A stretch of 64,000 bases of DNA from Sphingobacteriia bacterium (GCA_015999745.1 JAECQP010000008.1:1-64000), one strand, 5' to 3'; counted from the first letter of the stretch, positions 17,995-27,173 are shown. Program-made: numbers and translations. Notes: generated from the letters alone by a model not told the origin.

Positions 17995-19752
17995 ATGAAA
18001 GGATTTTTTAAAATTGTCTTAGCTACATTTTTTGCCCTGATACTCTTTACCGTGATCGGAATCTTTATATTCATCGGTCTGATTTCAAGCGCTTCAATGA
18101 CCGATAAACCTATTGTGGGCTCCCGTGCAGTACTGGTGCTGAACCTGGAAAAAGAATTCAGGGAGCAACATGAAGATAATCTGTTTACATCCCTGATGGA
18201 CGAAACAGATGAAGATGTACCTGCTTTATATGAAATCATTCGTTTGATAAATCATGCCCGTTCCGATTCTGCTGTTAAAGGTATTTATGTACAGTGCGCT
18301 ACCAATGCCAACGGGTACGCAGCCAGCGAGGAAATACGGAAAGCCCTGATCGATTTTAAAAAATCAGGAAAATTTGTAGTGGCGCATGGCGAAGTGATTT
18401 CGCAGAAAGGATATTATGTGGGTAGCGCGGCCGATGCCGTTTACTGTAACCCGCAGGGTGGTGTGGAATGGACCGGGCTTTCGACCAGTTTATATTTCCT
18501 GAAGGGAACCCTCGATAAGCTGGAGATTCAGCCCCAGATTTTTTATGCAGGTAAATTCAAAAGCGCCACAGAACCTTTGCGGGAAACCAAAATGACCGAT
18601 GCCAATAAACTGCAAACCGGTGTGTGGCTGGGAGAACTGTACAATAACCTGCTGAAAGTTACTGCCGCTTCCAGAAAGAAAGATACCGCATACCTGCGTA
18701 ACCTGGCTTCAACCGGAGCAGTGCTTACTGCCAATGACGCCCTGCAGTATGGATTGGTGGATGGTTTGAAGTACGACGACGAAATCAAAGCGATTCTTCT
18801 GAAAAAATTACAACAGGGCGGTAAAGAGTCGATCAACTTTGTAAGCCTTGGTAATTATAAAGCGGCGGCTGATTATAAAAAATCGGGCAGCTCCAAAATT
18901 GCGCTGGTATATGCCAATGGGAGCATTGTTTCCGGAGAAGGGGATAATGAACAGATTGGCAGCGACCAGTTCCGGAACCTCCTGCGTAAAATCAGGTTGG
19001 ATAAGGAGGTGGAGGCCGTGGTGTTCCGCGTTAATTCTCCCGGAGGAAGCGCGTTGGCCAGTGAAGTGATCTGGAGAGAAATCAGCCTGCTCCGCAAAGA
19101 AAAACCGGTGGTAGTAAGTATGGGTGATGTAGCCGCTTCGGGTGGATATTATATAGCCTGCAATGCAGATTCTGTGTTTGCCAATGCCAATACCATTACG
19201 GGCTCCATCGGCGTATTTACGGTAATCCCGAATATGCAGTCCTTCTTTAAAAACAAACTGGGGGTTACTTTTGATGGGGTTAAAACTGCGCCATACGCGG
19301 ATATGGGTGGTGTAGACAGGGCTTTGACCGAACCTGAAAAACGTTTTGTGCAGGCATCTGTAGATACTATTTACCATGTATTTAAAACAAGGGTTTCGGG
19401 TGGAAGAAGGATGAAGATGGATCAGGTAGACAGCCTGGCGCAGGGCAGGGTATGGACCGGGGCACATGCACAAACCAATCAACTGGTAGACAGGATCGGT
19501 ACCTTGCAGGATGCTGTTGAATCTGCAGCCCGTATGGCTAAAATCGGCAACGACTACCGGTTGAAGGAATATCCCGAGAAGAAAACCTTGCTGGAACAAC
19601 TCATGAGCAGCTATAAAAAGACCATCAGTGAAAAACTGATCGGAGACCAGTTTAGCCTGGAAGAGGTTCGGATCCTGAAAGAAATGAAACAGATCAAAGC
19701 CATGAATGGGGTGCCACAGGCTAAGCTGCCGTTTACGCTTGCGGTTCATTAA
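17995..19752 (+). CDS. sppA: Signal peptide peptidase SppA, 67-kDa type
   Basis: This 585-residue tandem-repeat serine protease degrades released signal peptides at the inner membrane. An N-terminal transmembrane anchor (residues 5-30) is followed by two ClpP-like domains. The general-base Lys is in AGKFKSATEP near residue 190. The nucleophile Ser is in VAASGGYYIA near residue 385, after VNSPGGSALASE. Length matches the E. coli long form. The frame opens at a TTG 15 bases earlier, but the ATG at 17995 gives the normal positively charged N-terminus. Confidence 0.93.
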   Translation: MKGFFKIVLATFFALILFTVIGIFIFIGLISSASMTDKPIVGSRAVLVLNLEKEFREQHEDNLFTSLMDETDEDVPALYEIIRLINHARSDSAVKGIYVQCATNANGYAASEEIRKALIDFKKSGKFVVAHGEVISQKGYYVGSAADAVYCNPQGGVEWTGLSTSLYFLKGTLDKLEIQPQIFYAGKFKSATEPLRETKMTDANKLQTGVWLGELYNNLLKVTAASRKKDTAYLRNLASTGAVLTANDALQYGLVDGLKYDDEIKAILLKKLQQGGKESINFVSLGNYKAAADYKKSGSSKIALVYANGSIVSGEGDNEQIGSDQFRNLLRKIRLDKEVEAVVFRVNSPGGSALASEVIWREISLLRKEKPVVVSMGDVAASGGYYIACNADSVFANANTITGSIGVFTVIPNMQSFFKNKLGVTFDGVKTAPYADMGGVDRALTEPEKRFVQASVDTIYHVFKTRVSGGRRMKMDQVDSLAQGRVWTGAHAQTNQLVDRIGTLQDAVESAARMAKIGNDYRLKEYPEKKTLLEQLMSSYKKTISEKLIGDQFSLEEVRILKEMKQIKAMNGVPQAKLPFTLAVH

Positions 19753-19764
19753 ATCTTTTTCAAA

Positions 19765-19772
19765 TAGATTTG
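19765..19772 (+). promoter_or_regulatory. -7 box TAGATTTG before the ABC permease gene
   Basis: This exact TAnnTTTG match lies 18 bases before the ATG at 19791. It suggests the permease gene is not only read through from sppA. Confidence 0.5.
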
Positions 19773-19790
19773 CAGTCTAATTAACCATTC

Positions 19791-20897
19791 ATGCAAAAGG
19801 GGTATAGTCAGTTCACTGCCATGCTTGCCATTACAAAGGCCAGCCTCCGGTCCATATTCAGAAGCCCTTCCGCAGTGATCTTCAGCATTGCCTTTCCCAT
19901 GGTTTTTATCCTGGTATTTGGCTTTTTAGGCAATGGAGGTAAGGTTGCTGTGAATGTTGCCTTCTCCCCAAACAGTGATACGGCAAATCCGCTGTACACC
20001 ACGCTGAAAAATGTTGCCGGGTTTAAGATCATTCAGAAGGATCCGCAGCGTATACAGGAGGAACTGGAGAAAGGGCGGATCACGGCCCTGGTTAATATTC
20101 AGCCTTCCGGGCAGGCCAATGCACCCTATACCATTAACCTGGTCAGTTCGGCGGCGGTTAATCCACAGAACATAGCAGTACTTCAATCCATTTTAAATGC
20201 GGTCATAGCAGGAATCAATCAGCAGAACTATCCCGGTAACCCAACCATTGCCCTGATCAACAAAGAAGTGAAAAAAGTACCCGGCAGAGTGTACCGCACC
20301 ATTGATTTTATTCTACCCGGTCAACTCGGGTTCTCCTTACTGAGCGCCGGCGTATTTGGAGTGGCATTCCTGTTCTTTAATCTTCGTCAGCAACTGGTGC
20401 TGAAACGCTTTTTTGCAACACCCATCAGGAGATCTTATATTGTACTGGGCGAAGCGCTGAGCAGGGTTATCTTTCAGATGTTTACGGCCGTTATTATTAT
20501 TGGGGTTGGTTATTTTGCCTTTCATTTTACCCTGGTGAACGGGCTGATTACTTTCATGAATATCATGGTGCTGAGTTTTGTTGCCCTGCTGCTCTTTATG
20601 GGATTCGGGTTCATCGTCAGCAGCGTAGCTAAAACAGAAAGTACCATTCCGCCCTTTGCCAATATGATCACCCTGCCGCAGTTTTTACTGGCAGGCACTT
20701 TCTTTCCGGTTGAATCTTTTCCGGGTTGGCTTCAACCCATCTGTAATATCCTGCCGCTCACGCATTTCAATAACGCCATGCGAAACATTGCATTTGAAGG
20801 GATGGGATTGTGGGATACTTCTAAAGAACTGGGTATTTTAGGCCTCTGGATTGTGGTAGTGTATGTGGTGGCTTTTAAAACCTTTAAATGGGAATAG
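19791..20897 (+). CDS. ABC-2 type transporter permease
   Basis: This 368-residue inner-membrane protein has one N-terminal helix (residues 25-47, ending FILVFGFLGNGG), an extracytoplasmic domain (about 50-175) and five C-terminal helices. The PQFLLAGTFFPVESFPGW turn near 300 is typical of ABC-2 exporters of the YhhJ/DrrB kind. It should move lipids, polysaccharide or drugs together with an ATPase. No ABC ATP-binding gene is adjacent, so the partner is coded elsewhere. The next gene begins three bases after its stop. Confidence 0.82.
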   Translation: MQKGYSQFTAMLAITKASLRSIFRSPSAVIFSIAFPMVFILVFGFLGNGGKVAVNVAFSPNSDTANPLYTTLKNVAGFKIIQKDPQRIQEELEKGRITALVNIQPSGQANAPYTINLVSSAAVNPQNIAVLQSILNAVIAGINQQNYPGNPTIALINKEVKKVPGRVYRTIDFILPGQLGFSLLSAGVFGVAFLFFNLRQQLVLKRFFATPIRRSYIVLGEALSRVIFQMFTAVIIIGVGYFAFHFTLVNGLITFMNIMVLSFVALLLFMGFGFIVSSVAKTESTIPPFANMITLPQFLLAGTFFPVESFPGWLQPICNILPLTHFNNAMRNIAFEGMGLWDTSKELGILGLWIVVVYVVAFKTFKWE

Positions 20898-20900
20898 TTT

Positions 20901-21401
20901 ATGCGTTTCATTAAGTTGGGGTTAATCAGTGTTGTAGTATTGATGGCGCTGGCAGCAGCCTTCAGCCTGGTGATCCCTTCCACTATTATTGTATCCCGTG
21001 CCGTGGATATTCAATCCTATAAACAGCCGGTGTATCAGTTGGTGAGTAATCTGAACCAGTGGCGTAACTGGGTGGAGGGAATGAACAGCAATGCCGTTAT
21101 CATTTACAATGCTGATTCTGCAAAGCTGGGTCATTCAATGGTTGTAATCAGCCGGCGCACAGACAGTACGGTTATTAGCAACTGGACAAATGCAGGCGCT
21201 GCAGATCAGTTAAGCACTATTCGGTTAATAGCCGACAGCAGTAATAAAGTTGTGGTGGTACAATGGCAGTTTGTACAACAGGTAAAATGGTATCCCTGGG
21301 AAAAAATCAGCTCCATGATGAATGACAAGATCATTGGCACCATGATTGAAAAGAATCTCGCTACCTTAAAGCAGGTGGCAGAAACAGGCAGGCCGGGATA
21401 A
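20901..21401 (+). CDS. Membrane-anchored SRPBCC-like protein
   Basis: This 166-residue protein starts with one transmembrane helix (residues 5-27). The rest resembles an SRPBCC / START-like (polyketide cyclase) helix-grip fold: IIVSRAVDI, then VYQLVSNLNQWRNW near 50, strands in the middle, and a final long helix (IIGTMIEKNLATLKQV). Such domains bind hydrophobic ligands. The function is unknown. It begins three bases after the ABC permease stop, so the two are probably translated from one mRNA and may work together. The fold assignment is by eye. Confidence 0.6.
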   Translation: MRFIKLGLISVVVLMALAAAFSLVIPSTIIVSRAVDIQSYKQPVYQLVSNLNQWRNWVEGMNSNAVIIYNADSAKLGHSMVVISRRTDSTVISNWTNAGAADQLSTIRLIADSSNKVVVVQWQFVQQVKWYPWEKISSMMNDKIIGTMIEKNLATLKQVAETGRPG

Positions 21402-21450
21402 ATATTACTATAATGCAACGTTGGCTGATGTAGCCGTGTCATAGCCCTGA

Positions 21451-22014
21451 ATGAGTCTCGAGTTGCAACTGGTCAAAGATTGTCTTAAACAAAAAAGGCA
21501 GGCGCAGGAAGAACTGTACAACCTTTTTGCCGGAAACATGCTGGGCGTTTGTTTTCGGTACACTAAAAGCATGTTCGATGCGGAAGAAGTACTCCAACTG
21601 GGCTTTATCAAAGTGTTTCATTTTTTGCATCAATACCGTTCTGACGGAGATCTAGGTGCATGGATCCGCCGGATCATGGTCAATACGGCCATAAATTACA
21701 TGAAGCGGAAGCCAGGATACCAAATGGAACTTTCTTTTGATGATAACCCCCTTCACCCGGTAGATATGAACAATGAAGCAGAAGGCCTGGTGAATTTTAA
21801 AGAATTACTTTCCTTAATCCGCCAGCTTCCCGGGGGCTATCAAACCATCTTTAACCTGCATGCAATCGAGGGTTATTCTCATGTTGAAATAGCCAGATTG
21901 CTGGGCATTCATGAAGGTACCAGCCGTTCGCAATATGCCAGGGCCAGGGCTTTGCTGATCAGTTGGTTAAAAAAGCCATTAACGAACCAGAAACAGGGTG
22001 TATATGGAGAATAA
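21451..22014 (+). CDS. ECF-type RNA polymerase sigma factor (locus A)
   Basis: This 187-residue sigma-70 family group IV factor has region 2 (YNLFAGNMLGVCFRYTK to WIRRIMVNTAINYMKR) and region 4 (LPGGYQTIFNLHAIEGYSHVEIARLLGIHEGTSRSQYARAR), typical of Bacteroidota sigma factors. Region 2 reads AEEVLQLGFIKVF, where most relatives have an acidic residue in place of the first Leu-Gly pair. It should direct transcription of a small envelope regulon and be held inactive by the membrane protein encoded next, whose start overlaps its stop. The target promoters are not known. Confidence 0.92.
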   Translation: MSLELQLVKDCLKQKRQAQEELYNLFAGNMLGVCFRYTKSMFDAEEVLQLGFIKVFHFLHQYRSDGDLGAWIRRIMVNTAINYMKRKPGYQMELSFDDNPLHPVDMNNEAEGLVNFKELLSLIRQLPGGYQTIFNLHAIEGYSHVEIARLLGIHEGTSRSQYARARALLISWLKKPLTNQKQGVYGE

Positions 22015-23260
22015 ATCTTTTGAACAACGAGTGCAGGAGGAAATGGCGGGGGTATGGATGAAACCCGATGCAAAACTGTGGCCTGAAATTGCCAGGCACC
22101 TGGATCAGAAAAAAAGAAGAAGGGGACTGATCTGGTGGTGCTTCCTGGGAGTGCTTGCAGGCGCAGGTGGATGGGCTGTTTTACTGAATAGCCCTTCGGA
22201 AAATAAACCTTCGGAAAATAAAAAGACAACGACTGGAACAACGATGAGGCAGCCGGCGTCTGCCGGAGAAATGCCAGAAAAGGGACATAGGCAGAATCCG
22301 TTGGAGCTGAGGCCGGTCGAAACTGCGGAAAATCAACCTGGTTCAGCGCTGCTGATTGAAGCGGCTAAGGATGTTGTGCAAAGCAGAAGGTTGATGCAGC
22401 GACCCGAAGCCCGGGCCGACGTTATGGTTGAATCCAATCGGATGACGGATTCAATTCATATTGCAGGGGAAGCTCCGGCAGAGGTCGTTCAAACCGGAAT
22501 AGGTCTAACCAATAAGGTTCAACAAAATGCAGGTCTGCCTGATTTGCCAGGCACAGACTCAATCGGGTCGGATTCAGCCGTTTCGGAACCTGTAATCAGC
22601 AAAAAAGCTCCCTGGAAATGGAGTTTTAACCTGTCTGCAGGAGTCAGTGGGGTGAGGAACGATCTCTTCATCGTAAATAAATCAGCAGCGTTCCTTGATC
22701 TCGCATATAATTCAAGTCCATCTCCGGGGGGAGGTTCGGGGGGTAACGCAGGAGGAATCGTTGTACCTGTTCCTGTGATTTTAAAAGATGCCGCTGCCGC
22801 AGAAGCCGCCATCCAGCTTAGCCGGGATTGGGATCAGCATTGGGGCTGGTATGGGAAATTCGGGTACAATTATGCACAATACAGATTGATCTACAATGAT
22901 AAAGATTACTATAATCGCTTTCACCTGTTGGGGATTACTGCCGGATTCACTTATTCATTTCAGCTTCGTTCCGGCGGTACAATCGGGTTAAATACCGGCT
23001 TGCAGGAATCTTTACTGTTGGGTTACAGTGCAACACAGTTGCCGGATGCTGCCAATCTGCCCAATAAACGCATGGCTGATTTTCAAAAATCCCAAACGGC
23101 GCTTGTGTTTGGAATGGAGGCCGGCTTTGGTAAAAGCCGGCGTTTTTACCTGGCCCCCCAATTCCGCTACCAATTGAATCAACTTTCTTCCGTACCCGGA
23201 TCTGATCAGCACCTGGTTTATATATTGTTGCAGGCGAGATGGCAAATAATAAAAAAATAG
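22004..23260 (+). CDS. Putative dual membrane-spanning anti-sigma protein with C-terminal beta-barrel (locus A)
   Basis: This 418-residue protein has an unusual layout. Residues 1-41 are a charged cytoplasmic peptide with Phe6, Leu25-Trp26 and Ile29. Residues 42-61 are a single transmembrane helix after KKRRRG. Residues 62-201 are a polar low-complexity linker with an exact 15-base tandem duplication (PSENK twice). Residues 202-418 have alternating strands and aromatic girdles like outer-membrane beta-barrel proteins. The gene overlaps the sigma factor stop by 11 bases, the position of an anti-sigma factor. The layout matches the dual membrane-spanning anti-sigma factors (Dma) described in Bacteroides; the anti-sigma role here is inferred. 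The ATG at 22004 is preferred over the GTG at 21998. Confidence 0.7.
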   Translation: MENKSFEQRVQEEMAGVWMKPDAKLWPEIARHLDQKKRRRGLIWWCFLGVLAGAGGWAVLLNSPSENKPSENKKTTTGTTMRQPASAGEMPEKGHRQNPLELRPVETAENQPGSALLIEAAKDVVQSRRLMQRPEARADVMVESNRMTDSIHIAGEAPAEVVQTGIGLTNKVQQNAGLPDLPGTDSIGSDSAVSEPVISKKAPWKWSFNLSAGVSGVRNDLFIVNKSAAFLDLAYNSSPSPGGGSGGNAGGIVVPVPVILKDAAAAEAAIQLSRDWDQHWGWYGKFGYNYAQYRLIYNDKDYYNRFHLLGITAGFTYSFQLRSGGTIGLNTGLQESLLLGYSATQLPDAANLPNKRMADFQKSQTALVFGMEAGFGKSRRFYLAPQFRYQLNQLSSVPGSDQHLVYILLQARWQIIKK

Positions 23261-23318
23261 CGCTGCAACGTTCCGGCTCTTGCCCGGGTCAGGCATATAA
23301 TTAGTTTAATATAAAAAG

Positions 23319-24584
23319 ATGCAAATGAATAAGTCAATTTTGGTAATGCTGGTTGTAGTATTGTTTGCTGCAGCAGGTTGTACAAAAGACACTGTTACTG
23401 AATCCTATACTTTTTACAGGCCGGTTTATCAGACCAAAGCGGAAGTAAGGACGCATATCATGGCTGATCTGCCTGCCCCGGTTGCGCTGCCCGGCAAGAT
23501 TGTGCGGAAGGATCAATATATCTACCTGAATGAACTTAATAAAGGCGTACATATCATAGATGTCAGCAATCCCGCAAACCCGGTTAACCGCTATTTTATT
23601 GCGATTCCCGGTTGTGTGGACATTGCAGTGAATGGTAATTACCTTTATGCAGATTGTTATACGGATCTGGTTACCATTGATATCAGTAATCCCGCTACTG
23701 CACAGTTGAAAAAAGTGAATGAAGCAGTTTTTCCACACCGGTATTATGAAGGATTTGTTGCAGATACCAGTTCTGTAATTGTAAAGTGGGTACGGGTGGA
23801 TACAGTGGTCAAATACAACTTAAAAGAGAACCTGACACATCAGCTTACAATGAAAGATGTATGGTGGGCATCGCCTCCTATGTTTTGGTCAGCGGCTTAT
23901 TCATCCGGCGCAGGCGGATCATATGGCACAGCAGGCTCCATGGCCCGTTTCGCACTGCAGAACAACCGGCTTTATACTGTTAGCCTGTCAGACCTTAAAG
24001 TATTCAATATCCAACAGGCCTCTTCTCCGGATTTTGTTACGGCGCAGTCGCTTTCCCTGGGTGATATTGAAACCATATTTCCTTATCGGCAGCAACTCTT
24101 CATTGGCAGTAGATCCGGTATGACCATCTACAATACTGCCAATCCGGATCAGCCATCCAAACAAGGACAGTTCCTGCATTCCAGATCCTGCGATCCGGTA
24201 ATTGCCGATGAGGATTATGCCTATGTTACTTTATGGGGTGGCAGCATTTGTGGCGGATTCTCCAACCAGTTAGACGTGATCAATATTGCTGATCTCTCCG
24301 CACCAACACTTGTTAAATCCTACCCGTTAACCTCTCCCAAAGGATTGTCCAAAGACGGGAACCTGCTCTTTGTCTGTGATGGTGCAGAGGGATTGAAAAT
24401 TATGGACGTCACCAGTCCGGGCGCTGTTTCCCTTATTAAAACCATCAATGGATTTGAGGGTAAAGATGTGATTGCACAGAATGGGTTGGCCATTGTAACT
24501 GCCAAAGACGGGTTGTATTGCATTGACTATACCAATCTGCAGAATGCCAGGCTGGTTGGAAAGATTCAATTAATTAAAGACTAA
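23319..24584 (+). CDS. LVIVD-repeat lipoprotein (beta-propeller)
   Basis: This 421-residue protein has a type II signal peptide with lipobox FAAAGC. The mature part is built from LVIVD-type repeats: segments such as GVHIIDVSNPANP, LVTIDISNPATA, LKVFNIQQASSP, LDVINIADLSAPT and LKIMDVTSPGAV recur about every 45-60 residues. They should fold into a beta-propeller. It is placed on the cell surface or in the periplasm. It is the third gene of sigma locus A and may be a target or a sensor part of that system. A second ATG two codons downstream is equally possible as the start. Confidence 0.8.
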   Translation: MQMNKSILVMLVVVLFAAAGCTKDTVTESYTFYRPVYQTKAEVRTHIMADLPAPVALPGKIVRKDQYIYLNELNKGVHIIDVSNPANPVNRYFIAIPGCVDIAVNGNYLYADCYTDLVTIDISNPATAQLKKVNEAVFPHRYYEGFVADTSSVIVKWVRVDTVVKYNLKENLTHQLTMKDVWWASPPMFWSAAYSSGAGGSYGTAGSMARFALQNNRLYTVSLSDLKVFNIQQASSPDFVTAQSLSLGDIETIFPYRQQLFIGSRSGMTIYNTANPDQPSKQGQFLHSRSCDPVIADEDYAYVTLWGGSICGGFSNQLDVINIADLSAPTLVKSYPLTSPKGLSKDGNLLFVCDGAEGLKIMDVTSPGAVSLIKTINGFEGKDVIAQNGLAIVTAKDGLYCIDYTNLQNARLVGKIQLIKD

Positions 24585-24587
24585 TAC

Positions 24588-25160
24588 ATGAAGCCTGTTT
24601 ATCTTTTGATTGTTATTGTTTGTATGACTGCCGGCAGAACAGCTGCGCAAAAAAACAAACCAGGTTATTTTGTGGAATCAAAACTGACTATGCTGAACGG
24701 GGACAATGCGATTAGCTCGCAGATACTGTTATCTGGTGGTATTCAACTGTCCCGCTGGGACCTGGGCCTGGGAGCCGGGATTGATTTTTACCAGGTGCGT
24801 ACCGTTCCGCTGATATTGAAGGGACAATACCATTTGGGCAAATCCAAAAAGTGGACGATATGGTCTAATGCCGGTTTAAATATTGCCTGGGCTACGGATA
24901 AGCAGTTTGATGATCCTGCCTGGATATGGGGTGTTACAAGGCAGCACTTCAACAACGGCTGGATTGGAGAAGGGGGTGTTAATTACACATTGGTCAGGCA
25001 ACAAAACACAGATTTGTTTATTGGGGCCGGTTATTCCGTTAAAACGATCAATGACCAGTATGATGAACTTATCTATTTCTCCGGTTCATCTAAAGTGATA
25101 ACCAGGAATATTGATTATAAGTTCAGCAGGCTGAGCCTGTATTTTGGAGTTCGCTTCTGA
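24588..25160 (+). CDS. Small secreted outer-membrane barrel-like protein
   Basis: This 190-residue protein has a Sec signal peptide (residues 1-20, ending GRTAAQ). The mature chain alternates polar and hydrophobic residues in strand-length units and ends with LSLYFGVRF, whose terminal aromatic is the usual last strand of an outer-membrane beta-barrel. It would be a small 8-strand barrel. The start lies three bases after the LVIVD lipoprotein stop, so the two are translationally linked and part of sigma locus A. No enzyme motif is seen. Confidence 0.65.
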   Translation: MKPVYLLIVIVCMTAGRTAAQKNKPGYFVESKLTMLNGDNAISSQILLSGGIQLSRWDLGLGAGIDFYQVRTVPLILKGQYHLGKSKKWTIWSNAGLNIAWATDKQFDDPAWIWGVTRQHFNNGWIGEGGVNYTLVRQQNTDLFIGAGYSVKTINDQYDELIYFSGSSKVITRNIDYKFSRLSLYFGVRF

Positions 25161-25166
25161 TATTTT

Positions 25167-26102
25167 TTATGCAGTGGTTTCAATAAAGTGCAGGTTCCTC
25201 CGCATGCCCGCATATTTAGAACGCTTTAAAGGACTCTCCTTAAATATGGCATTAAACTGTACTTCGGTCATTTCTTCCCAGTCGGAATGGCTCATATTCA
25301 AAATGGCCGGAATGGGGGTGAACCCTGGTTCATAGTGTGGCTTGCTGAATCGGTTCCACGGACAAACATCCTGGCAAATATCGCAGCCAAACATCCAGTT
25401 GCTGAACCGGTCTTTCATTGCTTCCGGAATCAATGCGTCTTTTAGTTCTATGGTAAAATAGCTGATACACTTGCTTCCATTGACCACTTTGTTGGGTCCT
25501 ATGGCTTCGGTAGGGCAGCTGTTGATGCATTTGGTGCAGGAGCCACAGTAATCTTTCGCAAAAGGATCGTCGTATGCTAATTCAATATCAATGATCAATG
25601 TGGCGATGAAGAAAAATGACCCCTGGTGCTTATTGATCAGGTTTCCGTTCTTGCCGATCCATCCCAGGCCGCTTCTCAGCGCCCAGCTTCTTTCCAGTAC
25701 CGGCGCCGAATCCACAAAACCTCTGCCGTTAAACTGGCCGATCTCCGTTTGCGCATCGTGCATAAACTGGCGTAACTGACCACGGATCAGTTCGTGGTAA
25801 TCCTTTCCCCATGCATATTTGGCAATATGTGGGGTATGGGATTGTTGCTGTTCTGAAGGGAAATAATTCTTTAATAAAGTTACGACCGACCGGGCGCCGG
25901 GTACCAGTTTTTGCGGGTCCACCCGCAGTTCGAAATGATTCTCCATATACTGCATCTTCCCGTGCATACCATTTGCCAGCCAGCTTTCCAGGCGTTCGGC
26001 ATCCTCATCAAGCCGCTCTGCTTTGGCAATACCGCAATAGTCAAATCCCAATTGCCTGGCCAATTGCTTAATGTATCGGGTATGTTTCGGGATGAGTAAC
26101 AT
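25167..26102 (-). CDS. queG: Epoxyqueuosine reductase
   Basis: This 311-residue cobalamin- and Fe-S-dependent enzyme makes the last step of queuosine synthesis in tRNA (epoxyqueuosine to queuosine). It has the DUF1730-type N-terminal domain with GLGWIGKNGNL, then two 4Fe-4S motifs: YCGSCTKCINSCP near residue 185 and GCDICQDVCPWN near residue 240. Length is as expected for the short form without HEAT repeats. The ATG at 26102 starts before FDYCGIAKAE. It ends seven bases from the end of the convergent sigma locus A. Confidence 0.93.
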   Translation of the reverse strand: MLLIPKHTRYIKQLARQLGFDYCGIAKAERLDEDAERLESWLANGMHGKMQYMENHFELRVDPQKLVPGARSVVTLLKNYFPSEQQQSHTPHIAKYAWGKDYHELIRGQLRQFMHDAQTEIGQFNGRGFVDSAPVLERSWALRSGLGWIGKNGNLINKHQGSFFFIATLIIDIELAYDDPFAKDYCGSCTKCINSCPTEAIGPNKVVNGSKCISYFTIELKDALIPEAMKDRFSNWMFGCDICQDVCPWNRFSKPHYEPGFTPIPAILNMSHSDWEEMTEVQFNAIFKESPLKRSKYAGMRRNLHFIETTA

Positions 26103-26123
26103 AGGTTGCAGGGAAAGAAAAAA

Positions 26124-27173
26124 CTATTTACAATTAGCCACTATCTGGCGGTCGATGACTTTCTTAAGATCCATGTACACGGCTCTTTTTTCTTCGGTCA
26201 GCATTGATTTTACAAATACGATGGAAGCATATCCCCGGCAAAGATCCAGGAGCGGCCAGGTACCGAACAAGCCCGGGCAGGATACCACGGTTGCATTTCC
26301 GTTTTCATCGGTTTCCTGAATCCATTCTCCCATACCATAGTTGAAGCCTTCGGCCACTTTGGGGGCATATTTGATCATGGGGGCCGTGGTTTGGGCCGTA
26401 TGCATCAGGGTCACAGCGCTTTCGCTCAGGATCCTTTTCCCGTTATACATTCCCTTGCTGAGTAACATGCCCAGGAAATTCATGTAATCGTTGGGGGTGG
26501 ATACAGCTCCACCGGAAGGATTCACGGCATTCAGGCTGGAGAAACTGGTATTCCGCATTTGCAGGGGCCGGAGTAATTTCTCCTGCATCACCTGCTCAAA
26601 TCCTTTTCTGCTAACAATCTCGGCAATCCTGCCGGCGATATTCAGTCCGATATTGCTGTACCTGAATTCCAGTCCGGGATTGGATACAATGTTTTTTTCG
26701 GTGGCGAACGCCGTTACCTCTTCTTCCAGGCTGTTGAATCTGGCTCTTTTCAGGAGGGTTGCCAGCCGGATAGGTTCAGATTCAATACCTGTTAAATGAG
26801 ACAGGCATTGCCGGATGGTAATATAACCCTTACTGTATTTGTTGTAGAGGGGCAGGTATTTGCTGATCCGGTCGTCGAGAGAAAGTTTACCCTCGTCTGC
26901 CAGTACCAGTATCAGGGCAGCGGTAAGCCATTTGCTGCAACTGGCAACCGGGGCCTGTGTTTTTGGGGTAAAGCCACCCGTCGACTTATTATAGACCACC
27001 TGCCGGTTGTGGTAAATCAGTATGGCGAATTCCCCGCCCAGTTCTTTTTTAACGGATTCGATTTTTTGATCGAGCTCTGTGAAATTATACTGCGCCCGGA
27101 CAGGCTGAAAGTTTAGCAGGGAAAGGATCAGCAGACTGACGTTTACGCAGAAAAGCTTGAAATTTAACGACAT
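26124..27173 (-). CDS. Serine hydrolase, class C beta-lactamase fold
   Basis: This 349-residue exported protein has a signal peptide (residues 1-27) and the SxxK motif as Ser78-Cys-Ser-Lys81 (VASCSKW), the YSN motif in RYSNIGLNIAG near residue 170, and a final loop near YGMGEW. It belongs to the beta-lactamase / penicillin-binding (PF00144) family. Members include esterases, D-amino peptidases and lactamases, so resistance cannot be assumed. It stands 21 bases upstream of queG on the same strand, so the two may share an mRNA. Confidence 0.85.
   Translation of the reverse strand: MSLNFKLFCVNVSLLILSLLNFQPVRAQYNFTELDQKIESVKKELGGEFAILIYHNRQVVYNKSTGGFTPKTQAPVASCSKWLTAALILVLADEGKLSLDDRISKYLPLYNKYSKGYITIRQCLSHLTGIESEPIRLATLLKRARFNSLEEEVTAFATEKNIVSNPGLEFRYSNIGLNIAGRIAEIVSRKGFEQVMQEKLLRPLQMRNTSFSSLNAVNPSGGAVSTPNDYMNFLGMLLSKGMYNGKRILSESAVTLMHTAQTTAPMIKYAPKVAEGFNYGMGEWIQETDENGNATVVSCPGLFGTWPLLDLCRGYASIVFVKSMLTEEKRAVYMDLKKVIDRQIVANCK

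Noticed and set aside
18808..19749. Leftward 313-codon frame opposite sppA
   Set aside because: It is the antisense shadow of a well-supported gene, with no family motif.
26124..27173. Antibiotic beta-lactamase
   Set aside because: The SxxK and YSN motifs define the broad PF00144 family, which is mostly esterases and peptidases.
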